Assembly (NCBI RefSeq): GCF_905397435.1
Contig: NZ_CAJPVI010000041.1
Location: 1-64,000, forward strand
Length of the DNA: 64,000 nt
Reading direction: 5' to 3'
DNA from: Cupriavidus numazuensis
Lineage (GTDB): Bacteria > Pseudomonadota > Gammaproteobacteria > Burkholderiales > Burkholderiaceae
The translations under genes were made by a program, and so were the position numbers. Positions 17,753 to 25,678 of this stretch are shown in pieces. How positions within the stretch are numbered: position 1 is the first letter of the stretch; every line of letters starts with the position of its first letter. The notes beneath the pieces were generated by a model. That model was not told the origin of the DNA and made no database searches. It saw only the letters and a program-made list of their open reading frames with translations.

Positions 17753-17991
17753 GTATGCATCTCCGCTTGGAGCAACCTTGGAGCAAACGACGAAGGGCGA
17801 CCTTCTTCAGGGATCGCATCTTAGGTTCAGGCCTGTCACGCCAATCGGATGAATAAGAACGGGAAATCCATGCAATTCGGAGGGCTTGCCCGGCAACGGC
17901 TCCCTACAATGGGACCCGTTTCCTTGCGTGCGGCCGCACAAGCGGCTCAGTTGCCCCGTGGCCGCCGCGTCGTCCTTGCTGGGATGAAGAC
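17753..17991. promoter_or_regulatory. Divergent flgB/flgA control region
   Basis: The 239 bases between the flgB and flgA start codons must hold both early-flagellar (FlhDC-class) promoters. A direct repeat CTTGGAGCAA occurs at 17766-17775 and 17777-17786, eleven bases apart and so on the same helix face. No sigma-28 consensus is visible, consistent with class II control. I could not define an FlhDC box with confidence. Confidence 0.55.
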
Positions 17992-18741
17992 ATGAAGAAG
18001 ATCCATTGCGCCGTCATCAGGCCGGCGCTGGCCCTGCTGGCAGGAGGCGTCCTGTCAGCCGTAGCCGGCGAAGCCCTGGCGGCGCCTGCACAGGTCACCC
18101 CGGTGGCCATGCAGGCAACCAATCCGTTCCCGGAAGACCCCGTGCGCGCGGCCGTGGAGCAGTTCCTGCTGCGCCAGACCGCCGGCTTGCCGGGCAAGGC
18201 CACCGTTCAGGTGCAGCCGCCGTCAGGCGGCCGCGCGCCGGAATGCGTGTCGCCCGAACCCTTCCTGCCACAGGGCGCTTCGCCGTGGGGCCGCATTTCG
18301 GTCGGCGTACGCTGCGGCGGCGAGCGGCCGTGGATCCGCTATATGCAGGCACGCGTGTCCGTGCTGTCGGACTACTACGTGGCCGTGCGCGCGCTTGGCC
18401 CGGGCGAGCCGGTGACGCCGGCCGACCTTGAAGTGCGGCAGGGCGACCTGTCCACGCTGCCCAAGGCCGTGATTACCGACCCGTCTCAGGTCGTGGGCGC
18501 AGTCACGGCCAACCGCGTCGCAGCGGGCTCGCCCATGCGTACCGACCTGCTGAAGAAATCGATCGCCGTACGCTCCGGCCAGACCGTGACCGTCGCGGTG
18601 GAAGGCGACGCCTTCCAGATCACCAGCGAGGGCAAGGTGCTGGCCGATGCCGCCATCGGCAACTCGGTGCAGATCCGCCTGCGCAACGGGCAGGTAGTGA
18701 GCGGCCTGGTGCGCAGCGGCGACACCGTGGTGCTGCAATAA
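17992..18741 (+). CDS. flgA: Flagellar P-ring assembly chaperone
   Basis: 249-residue periplasmic FlgA, which assists assembly of the FlgI ring. The Sec signal peptide (MKKIHCAVIRPALALLAGG..., cleavage near 'GEALA-AP') covers about residues 1-32. The C-terminal half contains the SAF domain ('YYVAVRALGPGEPVTPADLEVRQGDL' region), ending 'VVSGLVRSGDTVVLQ'. It is the first gene of the plus-strand flgA-flgM-flgN group, divergent from flgB. Confidence 0.94.
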   Translation: MKKIHCAVIRPALALLAGGVLSAVAGEALAAPAQVTPVAMQATNPFPEDPVRAAVEQFLLRQTAGLPGKATVQVQPPSGGRAPECVSPEPFLPQGASPWGRISVGVRCGGERPWIRYMQARVSVLSDYYVAVRALGPGEPVTPADLEVRQGDLSTLPKAVITDPSQVVGAVTANRVAAGSPMRTDLLKKSIAVRSGQTVTVAVEGDAFQITSEGKVLADAAIGNSVQIRLRNGQVVSGLVRSGDTVVLQ

Positions 18742-18831
18742 CGCGGAAAAGTGCCTCATGGGAGACTGGAATGCAGGATGGGTGAGCATGCGACAATGCG
18801 TGCCAGTCCTGCCGTCGCGGCGAGATTTCCC

Positions 18832-18858
18832 TAAAGATTTCGCCAAGGCGTCCGTAAT
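18832..18858 (+). promoter_or_regulatory. Possible sigma-28 promoter for flgMN
   Basis: TAAAGATT (18832-18839), eleven bases, then TCCGTAAT (18851-18858). The -35 matches the FliA consensus at seven of eight positions, but the -10 only partly (CCG plus A), so this is tentative. It lies 28 bases before the flgM start, where an extra class III promoter is common because flgM needs both early and late expression. Confidence 0.45.
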
Positions 18859-18885
18859 GACAATGGAACCCAGCAAGGAACGCCC

Positions 18886-19194
18886 GTGAAGATCAACCAC
18901 TCCACCTCGTCCAGGCCGGCCGACGCCCCGGCTGCGGACAGTACTGTGCGGCCGCAAGCCGGACAGAGTGCACCCGTCGCCACTTCGAGCGGCGTGAGCG
19001 TAAGCCCCCTGGCCTCGCAGGTCCGTGAAATCGGCAGCCGCCTGGCCAACGAAACCGACGACGACATCGACACCGCCAAGGTCGAAGAGATCCGCCAGGC
19101 CATCGCCGAAGGCCGGATCAAGATCGACCCGGGCAAGATTGCCGACGGCCTGCTCGCCACCTTGCGCGAACTGAGCCAGGGCGACACCCACTGA
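18886..19194 (+). CDS. flgM: Anti-sigma-28 factor
   Basis: 102-residue FlgM, which holds FliA inactive until the hook-basal body is finished and FlgM is exported. The N-terminal half is disordered (Ala/Pro/Ser-rich). The sigma-binding C-terminal half carries the family pattern 'DIDTAKVEEIRQAIAEGRIKI' followed by 'DPGKIADGLL'. flgN follows after seven bases. It is 144 bases downstream of flgA, with a possible own promoter. Confidence 0.93.
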   Translation: MKINHSTSSRPADAPAADSTVRPQAGQSAPVATSSGVSVSPLASQVREIGSRLANETDDDIDTAKVEEIRQAIAEGRIKIDPGKIADGLLATLRELSQGDTH

Positions 19195-19201
19195 AACAGC
19201 C

Positions 19202-19663
19202 ATGAGCCAGCCCCTGATCCAGAGCCTGCAGAAAGAAGCCGAAGCCGTCACGGCGTTCGGCCAACTGCTCACCGAAGAGCGCGACGCCCTCAAGGGCGGA
19301 GACTTCCAGTCCCTGAGCGGACTGCTCACGCGCAAGGTGGAACTGGGTCAGGCGCTCTCGCGCCAGGTGGCCGCGCGCGAAGCCCAGATGGGCGCCCTGG
19401 GCATGCGCCCGGGCCCGCAGGGCCAGTTGCTCGGCCGCAATATCGATCCCGCCGTGGGCGATGCCTGGCGCAAGCTTATCTTTGCCGCACGCGCCGCGCG
19501 CGACAACAACCAGCTCAACGGCGCCATCGTCGCTGCGCACCTGGACCACACGCGCGAAGCGATCAATGTGCTGCGCCAGCACAGCGGCGGCGACTCCGGG
19601 CTTTACGGCAAGAACGGCAAGGCATCGGCCGGCGCGGGCGGCGTCAGCCTGGCCAGCGGCTGA
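19202..19663 (+). CDS. flgN: Flagellar export chaperone FlgN
   Basis: 153-residue helical protein of the FlgN family, the export chaperone for FlgK and FlgL. The N-terminal helices ('LIQSLQKEAEAVTAFGQLLTEERDALKGGDF') and the Gly/Ser-rich tail are typical. Its position after flgM supports the call. It ends 16 bases from the convergent halogenase-like gene, with no room for a separate terminator. Confidence 0.9.
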   Translation: MSQPLIQSLQKEAEAVTAFGQLLTEERDALKGGDFQSLSGLLTRKVELGQALSRQVAAREAQMGALGMRPGPQGQLLGRNIDPAVGDAWRKLIFAARAARDNNQLNGAIVAAHLDHTREAINVLRQHSGGDSGLYGKNGKASAGAGGVSLASG

Positions 19664-19679
19664 AGCCGCCCGCCTGCGT

Positions 19680-20909
19680 TCAATCGTCGCAATACTGTTC
19701 GAGCACGTTGAGACCGCGCTGCGGGTCCCGGACAAACGGATTGGAACGGTCCCACGCGTAGCCGGCCAGGATGGCCGAGATCATGCGGCGGATCTCCGGC
19801 GTGGCGTTGGGATGAAAGACCAGCTTCTGGAAGCCGCCGGCGTACCACGCATCGACAAATGCGCGGAAGCAATCGACGCCCGACTTCAGTATCCGCGCAT
19901 AGTCAGCTTCCCAATCGACGGTCTCGCCCGCGAATTCACGCGCAATGCAATCGGCGGCCAGACTGGCTGACTTGAATGCGATCGTCACGCCTGAGGAAAA
20001 GACCGGATCCAGGAATTCGCCTGCGTTGCCGAGCAGCGCATAGCCGTTACCCCAAAGCGACTTCACGTTGGCCGCATAGCCCGCAATATGGCGCGCGGGG
20101 GTATCCCACACGGCATTGGCAAGCAGGCCCGCAAGAGCGGGATCCTCGTTCACCAGCGCCTGCAGGCGTTCGGTGTCGCTGCCGGCATAGCCATCCAGGA
20201 ATGCCTTCTCGGCAACGACGCCCAGCGAACAACGTCCGTTCGAAAACGGAATCGTCCAGTACCAGACATCCACGTGCTGCGGATGAATGCCAATACGAAT
20301 CTTGTTGCGATCGAAGGTACCCGGCATCACCCGGTCTTCGACATGCGTGAAGATGGCGCTGCGCACGGGAAACCCGGATGGCGACTCGAGCTGCAGCAGG
20401 CGCGGCAGGATGCGTCCGAACCCGGATGCATCGAGAAGGAAACGGCTGGTGACGCGATAGCTGTTGCCATCAGGGTCGAGCACGGTCACAACCGGCTGCG
20501 CACCTGACACGTCGACGCCCGTCACCAGATGCCGGAAGCGGACTTCGGCACCTTGCTTCTCCGCTTCGCGTATCAGCACATGATCGAAATCCGCGCGCTG
20601 GACCTGGTACGTCGTACCCCAGCCAGCCGAGAACTTGTCGCGGAAGTCGAAATCGACATAGCGATCTCCACGCGCGAACGCGGCACCGTTCTTGTATTGG
20701 AAGCCAGCCTCTACCACTGCACGCAGCATGCCGGCCGCTTCAATGTACTCCATGCTCTGCGGCAGCAGGCTTTCGCCGATGGAAAAGCGCGGAAACGTCT
20801 CCTTCTCGAGCACCAGCACACCAATACCACGACGACGCAGCAAACCCGCCGCAACAGAACCTGCTGGCCCCGCGCCGATGATCAGCACGTCTGCGAATTG
20901 ATCTTCCAT
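19680..20909 (-). CDS. FAD-dependent halogenase-like oxidoreductase
   Basis: 409-residue flavoprotein. From the start at 20909 (GGAGG five bases upstream): FAD loop GAGPAG at residues 12-17, 'FSIGESLLP' at 42-50, Lys73 in 'YKNGAAF' (the place of the catalytic Lys in flavin-dependent halogenases), the hallmark WxWxIP motif as WYWTIP at 216-221, and 'FLDPVFSSG' at 299-307, matching the FxxPxxSxG motif. These together fit FADH2-dependent halogenases of the phenol/pyrrole type, though some relatives are plain monooxygenases or geranylgeranyl-reductase-like. The substrate cannot be read from sequence, and no carrier-protein or biosynthetic gene is adjacent. It sits alone between flgN and flhE, convergent to flgAMN. 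An in-frame extension to 20954 is unlikely. Confidence 0.75.
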   Translation of the reverse strand: MEDQFADVLIIGAGPAGSVAAGLLRRRGIGVLVLEKETFPRFSIGESLLPQSMEYIEAAGMLRAVVEAGFQYKNGAAFARGDRYVDFDFRDKFSAGWGTTYQVQRADFDHVLIREAEKQGAEVRFRHLVTGVDVSGAQPVVTVLDPDGNSYRVTSRFLLDASGFGRILPRLLQLESPSGFPVRSAIFTHVEDRVMPGTFDRNKIRIGIHPQHVDVWYWTIPFSNGRCSLGVVAEKAFLDGYAGSDTERLQALVNEDPALAGLLANAVWDTPARHIAGYAANVKSLWGNGYALLGNAGEFLDPVFSSGVTIAFKSASLAADCIAREFAGETVDWEADYARILKSGVDCFRAFVDAWYAGGFQKLVFHPNATPEIRRMISAILAGYAWDRSNPFVRDPQRGLNVLEQYCDD

Positions 20910-21213
20910 TCCAACCTCCAACACGCCTGGCGTATCGCCAACGCTTTCGCCCAAACCAGTGATAAAGCCGGCCCTCCCGGCAGGATATCGCGTCCTGCAG
21001 GATCCGGCGGAACCGCTACGGAAGGGATTGGCTACAGAAAACCGCGAAAACTGTCAGGGGACAGCATGGGCACATGCTACCGAAGGATTGGCAGCGTGGA
21101 AACCGGACATTCGGTGTGCGCGCCGGCGGAGATTGCGATGCCGGTTGTTGCTCGGCGGTTGCATCACATCGCCGGGCCGGTACGCCCGGCAGTGGTCAGA
21201 GGGATTGAGCGTC
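20910..21213. other. 304-base intergenic region upstream of the halogenase-like gene
   Basis: It lies between the halogenase-like start and the flhE stop, both on the minus strand, so it should hold the promoter of the former. It contains the inverted repeat GCAGGA (20980-20985) / TCCTGC (20993-20998). No gene is recognisable. Confidence 0.5.
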
Positions 21214-21663
21214 TTATCGGAACCCCACAACCACCTGATTGCTCTTGCCCTGCAGCATCGGCGCTACCGGGCCCTGCCCTGGCAGCCGAAACGCAAACAC
21301 AAAGCCCTGGGTTGCATCATCACCGTCGAAGGCGTCGGTCTTGCCTTCGGCCTGTGGCAGCAGCACGCAGCGCGTGTCGTTGCAGAGATAGGCCTGCAGA
21401 TCCGTCGGCGGCGTCGCGGCAAAGCTGTAGCGCCAGCGCACCGAGGTAATGACGCCCTCCGACTGCGGCAGGTTGCCGCTCGGCAGGATCGGGCGAGACA
21501 CGGTACGCAGCCCGCGGCCATACAGCGCCGGGCCGTTGACCGATGCGCTCCAGCTATGGCTCGTGCCGTCGTCCGGCGCGGCCCACGTACTCGTCGCCAT
21601 TGCAGCAAGCAGCGCCGCGATGGCATGCATCGCAACCTGCCCGGAGCCGTGCCGCCCGCGCAT
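21214..21663 (-). CDS. flhE: Flagellar protein FlhE
   Basis: 149-residue periplasmic protein. A short signal peptide ('HAIAALLAAMATSTWAA') is followed by the FlhE domain, 'SWSASVNGPALYGRGL', 'VRWRYSFAATPPTDLQAYLCN', 'CVLLPQAEGKTDAFDG', ending 'SNQVVVGFR'. FlhE in enterics is proposed to act on the export gate or on proton leakage through it. It normally follows flhA; here it follows fliA and overlaps its stop by one base (TGATG), so it is the last gene of flhBAFG-fliA-flhE. I chose the start at 21663 for that coupling; an inner Met (MHAIAA) is possible. Confidence 0.85.
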   Translation of the reverse strand: MRGRHGSGQVAMHAIAALLAAMATSTWAAPDDGTSHSWSASVNGPALYGRGLRTVSRPILPSGNLPQSEGVITSVRWRYSFAATPPTDLQAYLCNDTRCVLLPQAEGKTDAFDGDDATQGFVFAFRLPGQGPVAPMLQGKSNQVVVGFR

Positions 21664-22379
21664 CAGAGCAGTCCGCGCAATTGGTTGCGCAGGCGCGTAA
21701 TGGCCTGCCCGCGGATCTGGCACACGCGCGATTCGGTCACGTCGAGCACCGCGCCGATTTCGCGCAGATTGAGTTCCTGGTCATAGCACAGCGACAGCAC
21801 CAGCTTTTCGCGCTCGGGCAGGCGCTCGATGGCGCGGATCAATGCCGCGCGCATGCCGTTTTCCATGAGCTGCGTGAGCGGGTTGCCGTCTTCGCTGCCG
21901 CCAAGGTGGCGATCGAGGAAGTCCTCTTCGCCGGAGCGCTCGAAATCTTCATAGTGCAGCAGCTGGCAGCCATAGACCTCGTTGAGCAAGGTCTGGTATT
22001 CGTCCAGCGCCATCTCCAGTTCCTGCGCGACTTCGGAATCAAGCGGCGCACGGCCCAGCTTCTGCTCGAGACCGCGCTGCGTGCGTTCGATACGGCGCGT
22101 GAACTGCCGCAGGCTGCGCGACTGCCAGTCGTTGGCGCGCACCTCGTCGAGCATGGCGCCGCGGATACGCTGGCTGGCGTAGGTTTCGAACCGCGCGCCA
22201 TGGGTGTCCTCATAGCGCTTGGCCGCGTCGAGCAGGCCGATCATGCCGGCCTGGATCAGGTCGTCGATCTGCACGCTGGCCGGCAGCTTGGCCGCCAGTT
22301 GCAGTGCGATGCGGCGCACGAGCTGCGCGTGGGTCTTGACCACATCGGCCTGTTCGAGCTTTCCCTGGATCGTGTACAT
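21663..22379 (-). CDS. fliA: Flagellar sigma factor sigma-28
   Basis: 238-residue FliA. Sigma region 2 ('KLPASVQIDDLIQAGMIGLLDAAKRYED', then 'RFETYASQRIRGAMLDEVRANDW') lies at about 30-85. Region 3 follows ('RSLRQFTRRIERTQRGLEQKLGR'), and region 4 ('LPEREKLVLSLCYDQELNLREIGAVLDVTESRVCQI') at about 185-225. It directs transcription of late genes (hook-associated, motility and chemotaxis genes) and is held by FlgM. It is 92 bases after flhG and overlaps flhE. Confidence 0.97.
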   Translation of the reverse strand: MYTIQGKLEQADVVKTHAQLVRRIALQLAAKLPASVQIDDLIQAGMIGLLDAAKRYEDTHGARFETYASQRIRGAMLDEVRANDWQSRSLRQFTRRIERTQRGLEQKLGRAPLDSEVAQELEMALDEYQTLLNEVYGCQLLHYEDFERSGEEDFLDRHLGGSEDGNPLTQLMENGMRAALIRAIERLPEREKLVLSLCYDQELNLREIGAVLDVTESRVCQIRGQAITRLRNQLRGLL

Positions 22380-22471
22380 GGTGGAATTCTCGTGAATGCT
22401 TGCTTGCAGAACCTGCCCGTCTTTGCGGGCCGGCGGCTCAGGGTCTTCGTCAGTTTCGAAAAGTCACGGCA

Positions 22472-23281
22472 TCAGGCCGCCACGGCAGCGTGCGCAGCCG
22501 ATGCAGCCGGCTCGGCACGCAATGGCCATGCGCCGATGCCGCTGGCAATGCGGCGCAATCCGGTCGTCGCGGGCGCTGCGGGGTAGGCTTCCACCGCGCA
22601 CCGTCCAAGCTCCACGCTGCGCGTGACCAGCGGGTCCGCCGGCAACCAGCCGGCACAGCCGATCTCGACGCCCAGATACTGCCGCCCCGTGCGCGCCAGG
22701 TTCCCGGTGATCGCCTGAACGGTGGTTTCATTGGCCGCCATGTTGACCACCAGATGGAAATCCCGGCAAGCGTACAGATGGTGCAGCCGCTTGATGCAGG
22801 CATATGCCGCGGTAATAGACGCCAGTTCCGGCCGCATCACCACGAGCACATTGTGTGCGGCCCCCGCCAGCGGTGAGAGCGCGCCGTCGCCGTCCGTGGC
22901 GGCATCGACCAGCACCGTGCGAAATCCCGACAGCGGATCCGCGGATGGCGCGCCGTGCTGCTGTGCCTTGCCTGCCGGCAGCACCACGACGGCACTGGCC
23001 GGGCGCGCGCCGAGCGCGGTCTCCAGCGTCATGCGGCCGGCCAGCACGTCGGCAAGCGTGCCGGCTGGTTCTGCGCCCGACAGGCGCACCGCATGGCCCG
23101 CGTTGTCCTCATCGGCGAGCAGCACGCGTTCGCCTTGCATCGCCAGCGCATGGGACAGGCCCAATGCGATCGTGGTCGCACCGGCACCGCGCTCGCTGGC
23201 CACCACCGCAATGCGGCGCGTGACGCGCGGCGCCAGCATGCGTCGCAGGCTTTCAGCCTGGTCCATCGCCAGCGCGCTCAC
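22472..23281 (-). CDS. flhG: FlhG/FleN-type flagellar number regulator, degenerate ATP site
   Basis: 269-residue MinD/ParA-like protein placed directly after flhF, the normal flhG location. FlhG limits the number of polar flagella, and MinD-type members do so through ATP-driven dimerisation. Residues 30-37 read ERGAGATT where the deviant Walker A motif should be KGGxGKT(T/S), so both the signature and P-loop lysines are absent. The switch region 'LLADEDNAG' and 'VLVDAATDGD' are also divergent. It may act without ATP hydrolysis or only as a binding partner. GTG start at 23281, overlapping the flhF stop (GTGA). Confidence 0.82.
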   Translation of the reverse strand: MSALAMDQAESLRRMLAPRVTRRIAVVASERGAGATTIALGLSHALAMQGERVLLADEDNAGHAVRLSGAEPAGTLADVLAGRMTLETALGARPASAVVVLPAGKAQQHGAPSADPLSGFRTVLVDAATDGDGALSPLAGAAHNVLVVMRPELASITAAYACIKRLHHLYACRDFHLVVNMAANETTVQAITGNLARTGRQYLGVEIGCAGWLPADPLVTRSVELGRCAVEAYPAAPATTGLRRIASGIGAWPLRAEPAASAAHAAVAA

Positions 23282-25668
23282 GACACGACTCCCGGCGCGA
23301 TGAGTTGGGGAAGTCCTGCCGCCACATCCGCTTGCGCTTGCACGGCCGGCTTCACGGACTCGGCGGCCTCGACGGCCGGGCGGCCCGGATAGTTTTCGAG
23401 TACATCGAGCAAAGCCAGCAGGCGCCCCATGCCTTCATTCAGCACCGAACCCGGCACCGCTGCGCCGCCGGGCTGTCGCGCAGCCGTGCGGCCGGCAAGG
23501 CGAGCCAGGAAGGCCGGCGCAGTGGCCGTGGGCGCATGTTCGAGGCGCAGCACCGTCAGACCGAGCTGAAGCGCGGCCAGACTGCCGCCAGCGGCGCTGG
23601 CGCTTTCGCCATCCTGCGCGAAATGATCGAGCGCGTGGCGCAGCGTGCGGAACTGCGCTTCAGCGTTGTCCGCCCACAGCGCCCAGCGCGCCGCGTGCGC
23701 GGCCTGGCCTGACAACTGCGGGTCGCACAGCAGGTAGCGCGTATCGAGCAGTTCGCCCGACGCGTGATCGACCATTCTTGCAATCACAAGATGGGCGTCG
23801 ATGCCGCCTTCCGGTGCACCGCGGCCACGCACAGGGCCTTCCGGCACGCGGACATCTGCGGTGGCGAGCCACTGCACGGCTTCGCGGCCACGTACGGTGA
23901 ACTCGCCCATGGCGTGGAACGTGAGCGTTTCGGCAAGGGCATCCAGCTTCCACGCAGTGCCGCCGCTGATCACGCGCGCCGTCTTGCGTGTGGCAGCGAC
24001 CCAGCGCTCGCCGGACTGCTGCCAGCGCGCCAGCGTGGCGCCGGCCGGCAGCGCATCCAGCATATGCACGACGGGCCGCGCCGCGCCAAGGGTGGCGCGC
24101 AGCGTGGCGGCCTCGGCATCGGCGTCGCCCATGGCCTGGCCGGCACGCCCGGCAGGCGTGACCGTGGCCGCCAGCGGCATGCCATTGCGGTCGCCGAGCC
24201 ACAGCGTATGCAGCATCGACTGCGGCGCACGGCGTCCCGGCACTGGCACCTGCAGCGTGGCCGTCAGCGACAGCACGAAGTGCTCGCATTCGCGGTTCAC
24301 GTCGCGGCAAACCGCTTCGCGCACCTGCTGCGCCATCGGCCGCAGTGCGGACGTATCGGCCGTGCGCTGCTGCCAGAGCTGGCGCGCCAGGTCGAAGCCA
24401 TGCTGCGCGGCATTGAGTTCATTTACGCACTGGCCCAGCGCGTCCGCGCTGTCGGTCAGCGACCGCAGCACATCGTCGGCGCCGCCCTGGCGGCCCGGCG
24501 CCTCGTCGAGGGTGCCGGCCTGGCGCCGTGCAGCATCTGCATCGGCAAACACCGAGCCACGGCGCGGCGTCAGGAAGGCACGCTCGACCAGCGAGGCGCC
24601 TTGCGCAAGCTCCAGGTGTTCCGGCACGCGCTGTCCGGTGGACACGTAGAACACAGGCAGGCGATGGCGAATCACGACGTCGAGCACGGAGCCCAGATGC
24701 GTGGCTTCGTCGAGCTTGCTGATGATGCAGCCATCGACGCCACCGCCTTCCGGTACCGCGTCATGGCGGTAAGCATGCACCACTTCATTGAGCGTATCGC
24801 CGTGGCTGGCACCGTTGAGCAGCAGCACGCGCTGCACCGGCGCCTGCACACCAGCGAGCATGGCGATCTGCTCCGACAGATTGCGGTCACGCTGACTCAT
24901 GCCGACGGTGTCGATGATCACCAGGTGCTTGTCTTTCATCGCCGCGAGCGCGAAGCGCAGGTCGGCCGCATCCTTCACCGCGTGCACGGGCACGCCGAGA
25001 ATATCGCCATAGATGCGCAGCTGTTCATGCGCGCCGATACGGAAGCTGTCGGTAGTCAGCAGTGCAAGACGCTCCGGGCCGTGCCGCAGCACGTAGCGCG
25101 CCGCCAGCTTGGCTGTCGTGGTGGTCTTGCCCACGCCCGTCGGACCGATCAGCGCCAGCACGCCGCCCTGGTCGAACAGTGTGTCTTCGTTGTCGAGTAC
25201 GGGCACCTTGCTGGCCAGCTCGCCACGAATCCACGTCATGGCAGCGGGACGGTCGTAGCCCACCGGCAGCCGCGCCAGCAGCGTGCGCGAAAGCTGTGCC
25301 GAGAAGCCGGCCCCGACCATCCACGCGAACAGCGATTCCCGCAGCGGATCACCATTGGAAACCGCGCCAGCGGCCGCGGCGGGGGCCAGCCCGGCCAATT
25401 GCCGTTCGAACATGGCACGCATGGACTGCAGTTCGCCGCGCAGGTCGTCGATGGCAGCCGGCTCGGGCGCGGCCACGACCGGCTCGGGCGCCACGTAGAC
25501 CTGCGCGCCGGCCGATGCGGCGCTCAGGTCGGTGTCGCGCATGGCGACGATCTCCACGCCGCCATCGATGGTCCGGTTGGACAGCACCACGGCGTCGGGG
25601 CCCATGGCCTCGCGCACCTTGCGCATGGCTTCACGGCCATTGGCCGCCACGAATTTCGCTACGCTCAT
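23278..25668 (-). CDS. flhF: SRP-type GTPase FlhF with long C-terminal extension
   Basis: 796-residue FlhF, which places and promotes polar flagella. Start at 25668 (MSVAKFVAAN; GAGG eight bases upstream). N-terminal B domain up to about 110, N domain 110-165, and an SRP-GTPase domain about 168-370 with GPTGVGKTT (175-183), 'LLTTDSFRIGAHEQL', DTVGMS (253-258) and SKLDE (317-321). Canonical FlhF proteins end soon after 'STGQRVPEHLE...VERAF'. Here about 420 further residues follow, with mixed alpha/beta-looking segments ('REAVCRDVNRECEHFVLSLT', 'HLVIARMVDHASGELLDTRY') that I do not recognise. It is coupled to flhG by a GTGA overlap and begins ten bases after the flhA stop. Confidence 0.92.
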   Translation of the reverse strand: MSVAKFVAANGREAMRKVREAMGPDAVVLSNRTIDGGVEIVAMRDTDLSAASAGAQVYVAPEPVVAAPEPAAIDDLRGELQSMRAMFERQLAGLAPAAAAGAVSNGDPLRESLFAWMVGAGFSAQLSRTLLARLPVGYDRPAAMTWIRGELASKVPVLDNEDTLFDQGGVLALIGPTGVGKTTTTAKLAARYVLRHGPERLALLTTDSFRIGAHEQLRIYGDILGVPVHAVKDAADLRFALAAMKDKHLVIIDTVGMSQRDRNLSEQIAMLAGVQAPVQRVLLLNGASHGDTLNEVVHAYRHDAVPEGGGVDGCIISKLDEATHLGSVLDVVIRHRLPVFYVSTGQRVPEHLELAQGASLVERAFLTPRRGSVFADADAARRQAGTLDEAPGRQGGADDVLRSLTDSADALGQCVNELNAAQHGFDLARQLWQQRTADTSALRPMAQQVREAVCRDVNRECEHFVLSLTATLQVPVPGRRAPQSMLHTLWLGDRNGMPLAATVTPAGRAGQAMGDADAEAATLRATLGAARPVVHMLDALPAGATLARWQQSGERWVAATRKTARVISGGTAWKLDALAETLTFHAMGEFTVRGREAVQWLATADVRVPEGPVRGRGAPEGGIDAHLVIARMVDHASGELLDTRYLLCDPQLSGQAAHAARWALWADNAEAQFRTLRHALDHFAQDGESASAAGGSLAALQLGLTVLRLEHAPTATAPAFLARLAGRTAARQPGGAAVPGSVLNEGMGRLLALLDVLENYPGRPAVEAAESVKPAVQAQADVAAGLPQLIAPGVVS

Positions 25669-25678
25669 CTTGCGTTCC

